Notes: generated by a model from the letters alone, not told the origin. A stretch of 6,134 nucleotides of DNA from Eudoraea sp. (GCA_013041785.1 JABDRK010000267.1:1-6134); one strand, 5' to 3'; positions 1-5,863 are shown, counted from the first letter of the stretch. Translations and numbers: made by a program.

Positions 1-650
1 TTCCCCTTGCGATAATCTGCAAGAAACTTTTCCAAACCAATATCGGTAAGTGGGTGCTTTAACAGTCCATCGATCGCGGATAAAGGTCCGGTCATGACAT
101 CCGCACCAAGTTTGGCGCATTCAATAATATGCATGGTATGCCGGATAGACGCGGCCAGAATCTCGGTTTGGAAGGCATAATTGTCATAGATCTGACGGAT
201 CTCCGCAATCAGGCTTAATCCATCGGAGGAAACATCATCGATCCTTCCAATAAACGGACTTACATAATTGGCCCCTGCTTTTGCAGCCAGCAGTGCCTGT
301 CCGGGAGAAAAAACCAGGGTACAATTGGTTTTAATACCGTGATCAGCAAAGTATTTCAGAGCCTTCACACCATCCCGGATCATGGGTACTTTCACCACAA
401 TTTGCTCATGCAGGTCGGCTAACTCTTCCCCTTCTTTTATCATCCCCTTTAAATCCGTGGCAATTACCTCGGCAGAAACATCACCTTCCACAATATTGCA
501 GATATCAACATAGTGCTTGAGGATGTTATTTCGGCCCGTGATCCCTTCTTTTGCCATAAGGGAGGGGTTGGTTGTTACCCCATCTAAAATACCCAATTCC
601 TGGGCTTCCCTGATTTGATCCAGATTAGCAGTGTCGATAAAAAATTTCAT
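1..650 (-). CDS. Small (TalC/FSA-type) transaldolase, 3' end cut by window edge
   Basis: Class I aldolase of the small transaldolase/fructose-6-phosphate aldolase family, a cytoplasmic enzyme of the non-oxidative pentose phosphate pathway that moves a dihydroxyacetone unit between sugar phosphates through a Lys Schiff base. It starts at the ATG at 648-650 (MKFFIDTANL) and 216 residues are visible. The family usually has about 215-220, so only a few are missing. Visible landmarks are Asp6 in DTAN, TTNPS at 26-30, Glu61 in SAEV, Schiff-base Lys87 in VVKVP, Thr111, Phe133 in SPFIGRID and Ser168/Arg170 in AASIR. Glu61, Phe133 and Arg170 match true transaldolases, where E. coli FSA has Gln, Tyr and Lys. 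I therefore infer transaldolase activity despite the common 'fructose-6-phosphate aldolase' label. It lies 54 bases after the dehydrogenase gene on the same strand, with no terminator between them, so co-transcription is possible. The family is near certain; the exact substrate is inferred. Confidence 0.95.
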   Translation of the reverse strand, partial: MKFFIDTANLDQIREAQELGILDGVTTNPSLMAKEGITGRNNILKHYVDICNIVEGDVSAEVIATDLKGMIKEGEELADLHEQIVVKVPMIRDGVKALKYFADHGIKTNCTLVFSPGQALLAAKAGANYVSPFIGRIDDVSSDGLSLIAEIRQIYDNYAFQTEILAASIRHTMHIIECAKLGADVMTGPLSAIDGLLKHPLTDIGLEKFLADYRKG

Positions 651-672
651 ACGTATTTATTTTTTTATTGGG

Positions 673-694
673 GTTTGCACTAGTTGCTGCAAAC
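673..694. repeat. 7-bp inverted repeat between the dehydrogenase and transaldolase genes
   Basis: GTTTGCA at 673-679 and TGCAAAC at 688-694 are perfect complements around an 8-base loop. The only T-rich stretch (661-667) lies on the wrong side for a minus-strand terminator: the minus transcript would have a run of A after the stem. It may be an operator or an mRNA processing hairpin in the 54-base gap, or chance. Confidence 0.35.
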
Positions 695-704
695 GCATGC
701 AAAA

Positions 705-1514
705 CTACAATTTATAATGGTTCCTGAGCATGCGCTCATAGACTTTATCCGGTAAAATTTTCTTCAATACTACGGACAACTTTTGAAGCGGGGTCCCTAC
801 CCGATAATGCACCTTTGGGTTATTGCTCCTTATAATTTTATAGGTCTTTTTTGCTACAAGAAAAGGATCCTGCCCACTGTCAACATGCGCATTCATAAGC
901 TCCAGGGAATTTCCATAAGTGCTGCGGTAGGGTGAGTCTTCAAGTACCGGGGCGTGGTACCTTCCACTGGCTATATTGGTGGCAAAATCACCGGGAGCCA
1001 GGTTGGTTATGGAAATCCCAAATTCACGGGTTTCCATCCGTATGGCCTCGGTGATGATCTCAAGGGCTCCCTTGCTGGCAGAATACGCCCCTCTGAAAGG
1101 CAGTCCCATATATCCTGCTATAGAAGTGATATTGATGATAAGGCCATGGCCCTGCTCGCGCATTTGGGATAATACCGCTTTCATCATTCGGATGGGACCG
1201 TGAAAATTAGTTTCAAACGCTTTGAGCATCTCTTCATGAGGAGTCTCCTCTACAGGCCCTGTGATGCCTACACCAGCATTGTTGATCAGGATATCTAAAC
1301 GTCCTTCCCGTGAAATAACCTTTTGAATGGCTGCAACAATCTGATCCTCTTTGTTAACATCCATTTCCAGCAAGCTAAAAGGCCCGAAATCAGGATGTTT
1401 GGAAAGGTCACGCGTTGTGCCATAAACGCTAAATCCCTTTTCGTGTAAGTAAGTTGCTATAGCCCTACCAATTCCGGAGGAAGCTCCGGTTATAAAAACC
1501 ACCTCTTTTGACAT
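705..1514 (-). CDS. Classical short-chain dehydrogenase/reductase (SDR)
   Basis: NAD(P)-dependent oxidoreductase of the classical SDR family, cytoplasmic, 269 residues from the chosen start, which is slightly above the usual 250. Residue numbers here follow that start, the ATG at 1512-1514. The Rossmann cofactor motif TGASSGIG is at 9-16, NNAG at 78-81, the structural Asn at 103, and the catalytic Ser131, Tyr144 and Lys148 (YSASK) are all present. Arg35 after the second strand (TTRD) suggests NADPH preference. A GTG nine bases upstream (1521-1523) would add three residues, but it overlaps a -7 promoter match, and the ATG gives the usual short MSKEVVFITG start. The C-terminal tail from about residue 178 is the variable substrate-binding part, so the substrate cannot be read from sequence. 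The gene lies downstream of ffs on the same strand and 54 bases upstream of the transaldolase gene. Family certain, reaction unknown. Confidence 0.93.
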   Translation of the reverse strand: MSKEVVFITGASSGIGRAIATYLHEKGFSVYGTTRDLSKHPDFGPFSLLEMDVNKEDQIVAAIQKVISREGRLDILINNAGVGITGPVEETPHEEMLKAFETNFHGPIRMMKAVLSQMREQGHGLIINITSIAGYMGLPFRGAYSASKGALEIITEAIRMETREFGISITNLAPGDFATNIASGRYHAPVLEDSPYRSTYGNSLELMNAHVDSGQDPFLVAKKTYKIIRSNNPKVHYRVGTPLQKLSVVLKKILPDKVYERMLRNHYKL

Positions 1515-1522
1515 ACTGAACA

Positions 1523-1530
1523 CAAATATA
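1523..1530 (-). promoter_or_regulatory. Candidate -7 promoter element for the SDR gene
   Basis: The minus strand reads TATATTTG here, an exact match to the Bacteroidota -7 consensus TAnnTTTG and identical to the element in front of ffs. The ATG of the SDR gene follows only 8 bases later, so the transcript would be nearly leaderless. I see no clear TTG -33 box at the usual distance, which lowers confidence. Confidence 0.4.
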
Positions 1531-1618
1531 ATAGGCTGGGATAGAATAACGTGGACTGCAATTGAAATTCAGCTAAATTGAGAACCATAATGCCTGTTAC
1601 CCCTTAAAAATAGGGCAC

Positions 1619-1626
1619 AAAAAAAA
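1619..1626 (-). terminator. U-run at the 3' end of the SRP RNA
   Basis: Eight A on the plus strand give an uninterrupted U-run directly after the closing CTTGCC of the SRP RNA stem. Together with the terminal helix this looks like an intrinsic terminator, although the long RNA helix is not a typical compact terminator hairpin. The stretch from here to the SDR promoter (about 1531-1618) holds no gene or strong structure that I can see. Confidence 0.45.
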
Positions 1627-1721
1627 GGCAAGCTACCTACGTCGCACCGCTACAACCGCATACCCTTGCTGTGTTCCCACCCTGGGGGATTCTGCAGGAG
1701 CTGGTCGCGTAGGACTTGCCT
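1626..1721 (-). ncRNA. ffs: Small bacterial signal recognition particle RNA (4.5S-type)
   Basis: This is the RNA scaffold of the signal recognition particle. It binds Ffh and FtsY to target membrane and exported proteins co-translationally. On the minus strand the 5' end AGGCAAG pairs with the 3' end CTTGCCT, and the helix continues through CCTACG with CGTAGG. The apical hairpin has a GGAA tetraloop (1677-1674) on a GUG/CAC stem, flanked by CAGG (1684-1681) and AGCA (1670-1667). These are the symmetric-loop strands that bind the Ffh M domain, with the same bases as in E. coli 4.5S RNA. The length of about 96 nt fits the small class without an Alu domain. The ends are set by pairing and are uncertain by a few bases. 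A good promoter precedes it and a U-run follows it. Confidence 0.9.
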
Positions 1722-1726
1722 AACTG

Positions 1727-1756
1727 CAAATATACGACCTTTTAAATTTGGGACAA
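1727..1756 (-). promoter_or_regulatory. Promoter of the SRP RNA gene
   Basis: The minus strand has TTG at 1756-1754, a 19-base spacer, then TATATTTG at 1734-1727. This matches both halves and the spacing of the Bacteroidota sigma-ABfr (RpoD-type) consensus. Transcription would begin about 5-7 bases later, at the first paired base of the SRP RNA near 1721. That agreement with the independently derived RNA end supports both calls. Confidence 0.75.
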
Positions 1757-1778
1757 TCAATATACATGTGTAATTTAG
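1743..1778 (+). promoter_or_regulatory. Candidate promoter(s) for the cyclotransferase operon
   Basis: There are two weak possibilities. One is TTTG at 1747-1750, then 20 bases, then TAATTTAG at 1771-1778, which has one mismatch to TAnnTTTG and good spacing. The other is an exact TAAATTTG at 1743-1750, whose nearest TTG (1716-1718) is 24 bases upstream. Either would leave a leader of roughly 80-110 nt before the ATG at 1865. The second would overlap the divergent ffs promoter. Confidence 0.35.
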
Positions 1779-1825
1779 GGGGAGTATTGCATTTGTTTCC
1801 ATACCTAAACCAAAAAATTGCTCCG

Positions 1826-1845
1826 TAAAGGGAATGCCCCCTTTA
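1826..1845 (+). promoter_or_regulatory. Hairpin in the 5' leader of the cyclotransferase gene
   Basis: TAAAGGG (1826-1832) and CCCTTTA (1839-1845) form a perfect 7-bp stem with a 6-base loop, ending 19 bases before the start codon. No U-run follows on the plus strand, so it is not a terminator for plus-strand transcripts. It could affect mRNA stability or translation, or be a protein-binding dyad. No known riboswitch is recognisable. Confidence 0.4.
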
Positions 1846-1864
1846 TCGCTGGAAAGAATAAGAC

Positions 1865-2911
1865 ATGATGAGTCCCCTCAAACTTGCCATTCTCAGTACA
1901 TTCACCCTCCTGTTTCTTGCCTGCGGGGGAGATCAGGACCCTGCCAAACGATTTAAAATTGAACTGGAAGGAAACCCTAAAGTTCTTAAACGTTACGACA
2001 AATTCCGGGTTTCTGTTGTAGACAAAGAGGGCTTACCCATCCCTGATGCCACCTACAGTATTGATGGAAAAACCTTGTCTGCAGAGAACCAGCAACTGAA
2101 TTTTGATCTGCCCTACCTGGGGAACCGGGAACTGCAAGCGCGTTTTGATATTGAAGGGAAGCCAGTGGTAATTCGTAAAAAAATAAGGATCCTTGCTGAT
2201 AAGCCTCCGCAATTGTATACCTACGAAATTGTGAACGAATATCCCCATGATATCAAGGCATTTACCCAGGGTTTGGAATTTCACAATGACACGCTCTACG
2301 AAAGCACGGGAAGGAAGGGCACTTCTTTAATCCGGAAAATAGCCTATGAAACGGGGGAGGTTTTGCAACAAACCGACCTCGATAACGCTTATTTCGGAGA
2401 GGGAATAACCATATTGGGAGAAACTGTCTATCAGCTGAGTTGGCAAAAGCGTACCGGCTTCCTGTATGACCGGAACAGTCTTAAAGAAAAAGGCAGGTTT
2501 CAATACGGAAAGAGCCGGGAAGGATGGGGATTGTGTAATGACGGTGAAAAAATTTATAAAAGTGACGGTACCGAAAAGATCTGGATTCTCAATCCCAATA
2601 CCCTGGAAGAAGAAGATTACCTGCAAATTGTAACCGACAAATCGGTTTTTAATAAGGCTAATGAGCTGGAGTATGTGGAAGGGAAAATTTATGCCAATGT
2701 CTGGCAAAAGGAAAGCATGATGATCGTAGACGCCGAAAGCGGGGCCATTGAAGGGGTAATCAATTTTGGTGGACTCAAGAAGCGGGTAAAACAGCACGCC
2801 GAACTCGATGTGCTCAATGGTGTGGCCTACCACCCGGGCAGAAAGACGCTTTTTGTTACCGGCAAGAATTGGGATAAACTTTTTGAGGTCAGGATCAAGC
2901 CCAAAGAATAA
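1865..2911 (+). CDS. Glutaminyl-peptide cyclotransferase, lipoprotein (Glu_cyclase_2 family)
   Basis: Glutaminyl cyclase of the plant/bacterial beta-propeller type, which converts N-terminal Gln of exported proteins to pyroglutamate with loss of ammonia. The 348 residues start with a lipoprotein signal peptide (hydrophobic 5-19, lipobox FLAC, Cys20), so it should be anchored in the envelope. Residues about 30-112 form a small beta-rich, Ig/carboxypeptidase-regulatory-like region. The catalytic propeller runs from about 118 to 344 and shows the family landmarks FTQGL (133-137), YESTG (145-149), FGEG (177-180), EGWGL (219-223), NELEY (266-270), NGVAY (318-322) and a FVTGK..W..LFEV C-terminus (330-342). 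A second ATG follows immediately, so the start is uncertain by one codon. The stop codon overlaps the next start (TAATG). Many Bacteroidota signal-peptidase-I substrates begin with Gln after cleavage, which would give this enzyme broad periplasmic substrates. That role is inferred here. Confidence 0.93.
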   Translation: MMSPLKLAILSTFTLLFLACGGDQDPAKRFKIELEGNPKVLKRYDKFRVSVVDKEGLPIPDATYSIDGKTLSAENQQLNFDLPYLGNRELQARFDIEGKPVVIRKKIRILADKPPQLYTYEIVNEYPHDIKAFTQGLEFHNDTLYESTGRKGTSLIRKIAYETGEVLQQTDLDNAYFGEGITILGETVYQLSWQKRTGFLYDRNSLKEKGRFQYGKSREGWGLCNDGEKIYKSDGTEKIWILNPNTLEEEDYLQIVTDKSVFNKANELEYVEGKIYANVWQKESMMIVDAESGAIEGVINFGGLKKRVKQHAELDVLNGVAYHPGRKTLFVTGKNWDKLFEVRIKPKE

Positions 2912-3312
2912 TGGAGTACCATCAGAAATACATACGGGTATCCCCAAAAGACCTGGACGAATTGCAACATGTAAACAACGTTCGCTATCTGGAATGGATT
3001 CAGGATATTTCCAGGGAACACTGGCAGTTAAAGGCCTCCAAAGCGTTACAAAAAGAACTCATATGGGTAGTGCTTTCCCATCACATTGAATACAAGAAGG
3101 CAGCTTTCCTGGATGAGGAGCTGCTCCTAACCACACACGTGGCGCGGAATAGCGGGGTTACCTCCAACAGGGTTGTTGAAATATATCACAAGGAAAGGGG
3201 CCTCCTGGTTAAATCAGAAACCGCATGGTGCCTGTTAAATGCAAGTACGAAAAAGCCCATGCGTATCCCAGAGGCCGTAATGAGCCTCTTCCCGAATGCC
3301 GCCAATTCTTAA
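2911..3312 (+). CDS. Acyl-CoA/acyl-ACP thioesterase, hotdog fold (4HBT/YbgC-like)
   Basis: Single-domain hotdog-fold thioesterase of 133 residues, the usual size for YbgC/4HBT-type enzymes that hydrolyse acyl-CoA or acyl-ACP thioesters in the cytoplasm. The diagnostic stretch is D14-L-D-E-L-Q-H-V-N-N23 followed by VRYLEW, the start of the central helix. The Asp and the HVNN element correspond to the active-site loop and helix N-terminus of the family. The second half (HHIEYKKAAFLDEELLLTTHV, then SNRVVEIYHKE and ETAWCLLN) supplies the long antiparallel strands. The A of its ATG is the last base of the preceding TAA, so the two genes are probably translationally coupled. No signal peptide is present, unlike both neighbours. 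The substrate chain is not predictable. Whether it serves fatty acid trimming, as in FatA/FatB-like proteins, or aryl/acyl-CoA turnover is open. Confidence 0.88.
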   Translation: MEYHQKYIRVSPKDLDELQHVNNVRYLEWIQDISREHWQLKASKALQKELIWVVLSHHIEYKKAAFLDEELLLTTHVARNSGVTSNRVVEIYHKERGLLVKSETAWCLLNASTKKPMRIPEAVMSLFPNAANS

Positions 3313-3320
3313 TTCTCCTT

Positions 3321-4850
3321 ATGACCCGAGTAGGTTTATCCCTCTTATTGTTTTTGGCCATCCTTTGGAGCTCCTGCCGCAAGGATTTTGATTTTGAAGT
3401 GAGTAATGGCCAGCTGGAGTTTTCCAGGGATACGGTATTTCTGGACACTGTTTTTACCGGCATCAGCAGCAGTACCTATTCCCTAAAGGTCTATAATCCT
3501 ACAGATGATGATCTAAGCATCCCATTTGTAGGGCTGGCAGATGGGGGGAGCAGCGGTTACCGGCTCAATGTTGACGGGGAGTCCGGTAAAATCTTCAGTG
3601 ATGTCCCTATACTGGCCAGGGACAGCCTTTATGTCTTTATTGAAACTACCCTGGATATCAACTCCCTGAACCAAAATGAATTTTTATACACAGATGCTAT
3701 TCGCTTCGGAACCGGGAACAGCATTCAGGAAGTGCAGTTGGTTACCCTGATTCGGGATGCCGTTTTTCTATATCCTTCTACCCAGGCCGATGGAACCCGG
3801 GAAACCCTATCCCTGGGTACCAATCCCGACGGCACTGAAGTGGTGGTGCAGGGTTTCTTCCTGCAAAATGATGAACTAAATTTTACGAATGAAAAACCCT
3901 ATGTGATCTATGGCTATGCGGCGGTAGCCAACGGGCAGACGCTTGCCATGGCCCCGGGAACCCGGGTCCATTTTCATAAGGACTCCGGAATCTGGGTTGG
4001 GCCCGGAGCCTCCCTGCAAATCAATGGATCTTTGAGCACCGATCGGGACCTTTTAGAAAATGAGGTGATACTGGAGGGAGACCGACTGGAACCCGAATTT
4101 TCGGAAGTGCCCGGACAATGGGGTACCCTTTGGCTGGCAGCAGGTAGCACAAACAACGCCTTCAACTACCTGACCCTGAAAAACGCAACCGTAGGAATAC
4201 TGGCAGAAGGGAATCCGGGGGCTGTGCCCCCTACCCTTCTATTGGCTAATTGCCAGGTCTACAACAGTTCTCTGGTTAATCTCTGGGGCAGGAACAGCAG
4301 TATATATGGAGAAAACCTTGTGCTCGGAAATGCCGGTAATGCCTCCTTTTATGGAAACCTGGGCGGAGACTATGAGTTTTTACACAGCACTTTTGCCAAC
4401 TACTGGAGCAATGGTTTCCGGACCGGGTCTGCTATCCAACTAAACAATTTTGAGGAATCAATAAATCTTCCTTCCCAGGCAGCAGACCTGACACAGGCCT
4501 ATTTCGGGAACTGCATTATTAGCGGCAACACGTCTACCGAACTCTTCCTGAATAGCAATGGGGAAAACCTGTTTAATTTCAACTTTGAACACTGCCTGAT
4601 TAAATTCGAACAGCCATCCGCTGATCCCCTGTACGACTTTGGCAATACGGCTAATTACACGAACATACTCCTTAACGGGGACGCCTCATTCCTGGATTTG
4701 GTGGAACAGGATTTCCGAATATCTGAGAACTCAGATGCTATTGGAAATGGCAAGCCGGAAGCAGCCCAGCGGGTTCCCTTCGATCTGCTGGGTACAGACC
4801 GGACTACCCTACCCGATATCGGGGCTTTTCAGTACGTTCCGCAAGAATAA
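3321..4850 (+). CDS. Lipoprotein with Ig-like N-terminal region and right-handed beta-helix domain
   Basis: Envelope lipoprotein of 509 residues with no recognised enzymatic function. The signal peptide has a lipobox WSSC with Cys19, followed by RKDFDFE, acidic/basic residues typical after the cysteine of exported Bacteroidota lipoproteins. Residues about 30-146 resemble an Ig-like ASH/Hydin-type domain, with the pattern VF..V.TG.SS.TYSLKVYN and later a LYVFIE strand. From about 203 to 440 short strands with alternating hydrophobic residues, Gly and Asn stacks (GTRVHFHKDSGIWVG; GQWGTLWLAAGS; FNYLTLKNATVGIL; FLHSTFANYW) indicate a right-handed parallel beta-helix. The C-terminus has the capping signature often seen in such proteins: DFRISENSDAIGNG at 464-477 and DIGAFQY at 499-505. 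The ATG at 3321 is 8 bases after the thioesterase stop. A longer frame from 3225 would bury the signal peptide and overlap that gene. A surface carbohydrate-binding or structural role is possible but unproven. Confidence 0.85.
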   Translation: MTRVGLSLLLFLAILWSSCRKDFDFEVSNGQLEFSRDTVFLDTVFTGISSSTYSLKVYNPTDDDLSIPFVGLADGGSSGYRLNVDGESGKIFSDVPILARDSLYVFIETTLDINSLNQNEFLYTDAIRFGTGNSIQEVQLVTLIRDAVFLYPSTQADGTRETLSLGTNPDGTEVVVQGFFLQNDELNFTNEKPYVIYGYAAVANGQTLAMAPGTRVHFHKDSGIWVGPGASLQINGSLSTDRDLLENEVILEGDRLEPEFSEVPGQWGTLWLAAGSTNNAFNYLTLKNATVGILAEGNPGAVPPTLLLANCQVYNSSLVNLWGRNSSIYGENLVLGNAGNASFYGNLGGDYEFLHSTFANYWSNGFRTGSAIQLNNFEESINLPSQAADLTQAYFGNCIISGNTSTELFLNSNGENLFNFNFEHCLIKFEQPSADPLYDFGNTANYTNILLNGDASFLDLVEQDFRISENSDAIGNGKPEAAQRVPFDLLGTDRTTLPDIGAFQYVPQE

Positions 4851-4874
4851 ACCTGTTAAATCTTAATATTTCGA

Positions 4875-4886
4875 AGGAAATTTCCT
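4875..4886. repeat. 12-bp perfect palindrome after the beta-helix gene
   Basis: AGGAAATTTCCT is a perfect loopless palindrome, 24 bases after the stop of the beta-helix gene. With no loop it suits a dimeric DNA-binding protein better than an RNA hairpin. The AT-rich context makes chance possible. No terminator-like hairpin with a T-run is visible in the 146-base gap. Confidence 0.35.
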
Positions 4887-4918
4887 CCAAATATATTAGC
4901 TTTCTCTGTTTTTAAACT

Positions 4919-4943
4919 TAAACCTTATAAATTCTAAGGTTTA
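4919..4943. repeat. 9-bp inverted repeat upstream of the LytTR gene
   Basis: TAAACCTTA (4919-4927) and TAAGGTTTA (4935-4943) are perfect complements around the 7-base spacer TAAATTC, ending 53 bases before the LytTR start codon. There is no T-run on either side downstream of the stem, so it is unlikely to be an intrinsic terminator. A dyad operator or a leader hairpin of the regulator gene is the better guess. The rest of the 4851-4996 gap shows no convincing TAnnTTTG promoter. Confidence 0.5.
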
Positions 4944-4996
4944 CCTATAGCCCTATCTCACTCTGAATGAGTACTTTCAACGTATAATGTCGGTTT

Positions 4997-5728
4997 ATGC
5001 CCTATAACTACACCATAGTAGATGCCGATGCCTCTTCAAAACTGCAACTACAGCATTTTTTAGAGGACTACGGCGATTTTGCCTGTCTTGACGAGGCGCG
5101 GGACCGTAATGCAGGGCTAAATTCCATAATCAAATACTTACCGGATATTGTTTTCATCAACCTGGGTGAAAAGGCCTATGAGTACTTCCATATGGTTACT
5201 GAACTGTATCAGTATATGAAGGAATTACCCATATTTATTGGGATTTCCCGTACAAAGGAATATGCCTACGATGCCATTAAGTACAACTTTTTTGATTACT
5301 GGCTACTCCCCTATAACGAGTTTGATGTTCGCAAAACAATCAGAAGGCTGCAGAAGCAGCTTCCTGAAGAAGAAGGAACTCCAACACTGTGTCTGAAATC
5401 CTATAAAGATTACCACTACATAGACACCAATGATATCCTGTATTTGAAAGCCGATAGCAATACAACAGATTTTCATTTAAAGGACGGGCGTGTGATCAGC
5501 GCATTTAAGACGCTCAAAACCTATGAAAATCAGCTGCCCAAAAACTTCATTCGGGTACACCAAAGCTACATTCTCAACAGGAATTATGTATCGCGTATAA
5601 ACTACGGAAAATCGGTGTGTGCCTTAAAAAGTGGAAAAACCCAATTGCCATTCTCCCGCTCGTACAGACCCAGGATTGACGAATTAAAGAAGATCCTCTC
5701 CCGGAATTCCATTTCCACCTCTAAGTAA
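4997..5728 (+). CDS. LytTR-family transcription factor with degenerate receiver domain
   Basis: DNA-binding regulator of 243 residues, built like a LytR/AlgR response regulator. Residues about 3-120 have the receiver fold pattern: IVDAD at 7-11, PDIVFINL at 49-56, PIFIGIS at 78-84, DYWLLPY at 100-106. The phospho-acceptor Asp is Asn55, the second Asp of the acidic pair is Ala10 (Asp9 and Asp11 remain), and the Lys of the usual K-P motif is Leu104. Phosphorylation by a histidine kinase is therefore unlikely. Residues about 130-237 are an intact LytTR domain (LCLKSYKDYHYID, DILYLKAD, then FIRVHQSYILN at 184-194, followed by YVSRI). No sensor kinase gene is in the window. The gene is 146 bases from its upstream neighbour and is followed by a direct repeat that may be its operator. 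The ATG at 4997 begins directly at the first receiver strand, so no upstream extension is needed. Confidence 0.92.
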   Translation: MPYNYTIVDADASSKLQLQHFLEDYGDFACLDEARDRNAGLNSIIKYLPDIVFINLGEKAYEYFHMVTELYQYMKELPIFIGISRTKEYAYDAIKYNFFDYWLLPYNEFDVRKTIRRLQKQLPEEEGTPTLCLKSYKDYHYIDTNDILYLKADSNTTDFHLKDGRVISAFKTLKTYENQLPKNFIRVHQSYILNRNYVSRINYGKSVCALKSGKTQLPFSRSYRPRIDELKKILSRNSISTSK

Positions 5729-5731
5729 ATT

Positions 5732-5766
5732 CTCACAAAACCCGGTCACTTACTCACAGAACCCTG
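5732..5766 (+). promoter_or_regulatory. Direct repeat with 21-base period, candidate LytTR operator
   Basis: CTCACAAAACCCGG (5732-5745) and CTCACAGAACCCTG (5753-5766) agree at 12 of 14 positions and start exactly 21 bases apart, two helical turns. LytTR proteins typically bind two direct-repeat half-sites with this spacing on one DNA face. On the minus strand each copy contains a GGGTT core, similar to the GTT core of known LytTR sites. The pair begins 4 bases after the stop of the LytTR gene and about 100 bases upstream of the small lipoprotein gene. Binding is inferred, not shown. Confidence 0.5.
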
Positions 5767-5796
5767 CCAAATACTAAATGCATGGGTTTTGATGCA
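5736..5796. repeat. Inverted copies of the operator core upstream of the small lipoprotein gene
   Basis: CAAAACCC at 5736-5743, inside the first direct-repeat unit, recurs inverted as GGGTTTTG at 5784-5791. That second copy is itself flanked by the 5-bp inverted repeat TGCAT (5779-5783) and ATGCA (5792-5796). It may be a third binding half-site or an RNA hairpin. At 8 and 5 bases these matches are short. Confidence 0.3.
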
Positions 5797-5817
5797 ATTC
5801 GCCTAGTTCATCTTTAA

Positions 5818-5825
5818 TAAGTTCG
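5818..5825 (+). promoter_or_regulatory. Weak candidate -7 element for the small lipoprotein gene
   Basis: TAAGTTCG differs at one base from TAnnTTTG. It would start transcription about 30 bases before the ATG at 5864 and lies 52 bases downstream of the direct repeat. No good TTG -33 box stands at the usual distance, which would be consistent with an activator-dependent promoter but is also what a false match looks like. Confidence 0.3.
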
Positions 5826-5863
5826 GGTAAGACAATTCTTAACAATAACTAAACCCATTGAAG

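Noticed and set aside
673..694. Inverted repeat as terminator of the SDR gene
   Set aside because: The minus-strand transcript would have A rather than U residues after the stem.
1521..1523. GTG start giving the SDR protein three extra residues
   Set aside because: It overlaps the TATATTTG promoter match, and the ATG at 1512-1514 gives a standard SDR N-terminus.
2327..2947. 206-codon open frame on the minus strand
   Set aside because: It is antisense to the well-supported cyclotransferase gene and has no family features. It is a shadow of that gene's codon use.
3225..3320. N-terminal extension of the beta-helix lipoprotein starting inside the thioesterase gene
   Set aside because: It would place 32 residues before a clear lipoprotein signal peptide and overlap the thioesterase coding region. 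The ATG at 3321 fits better.
4983..4988. TATAAT as a promoter of the LytTR gene
   Set aside because: Bacteroidota sigma factors use TAnnTTTG rather than the enterobacterial -10, and the site lies only 8 bases before the start codon with no -35 or -33 partner.
5858..5863. TTG start two codons before the small lipoprotein ATG
   Set aside because: The ATG gives a conventional MKKL signal peptide and needs no rare start codon.
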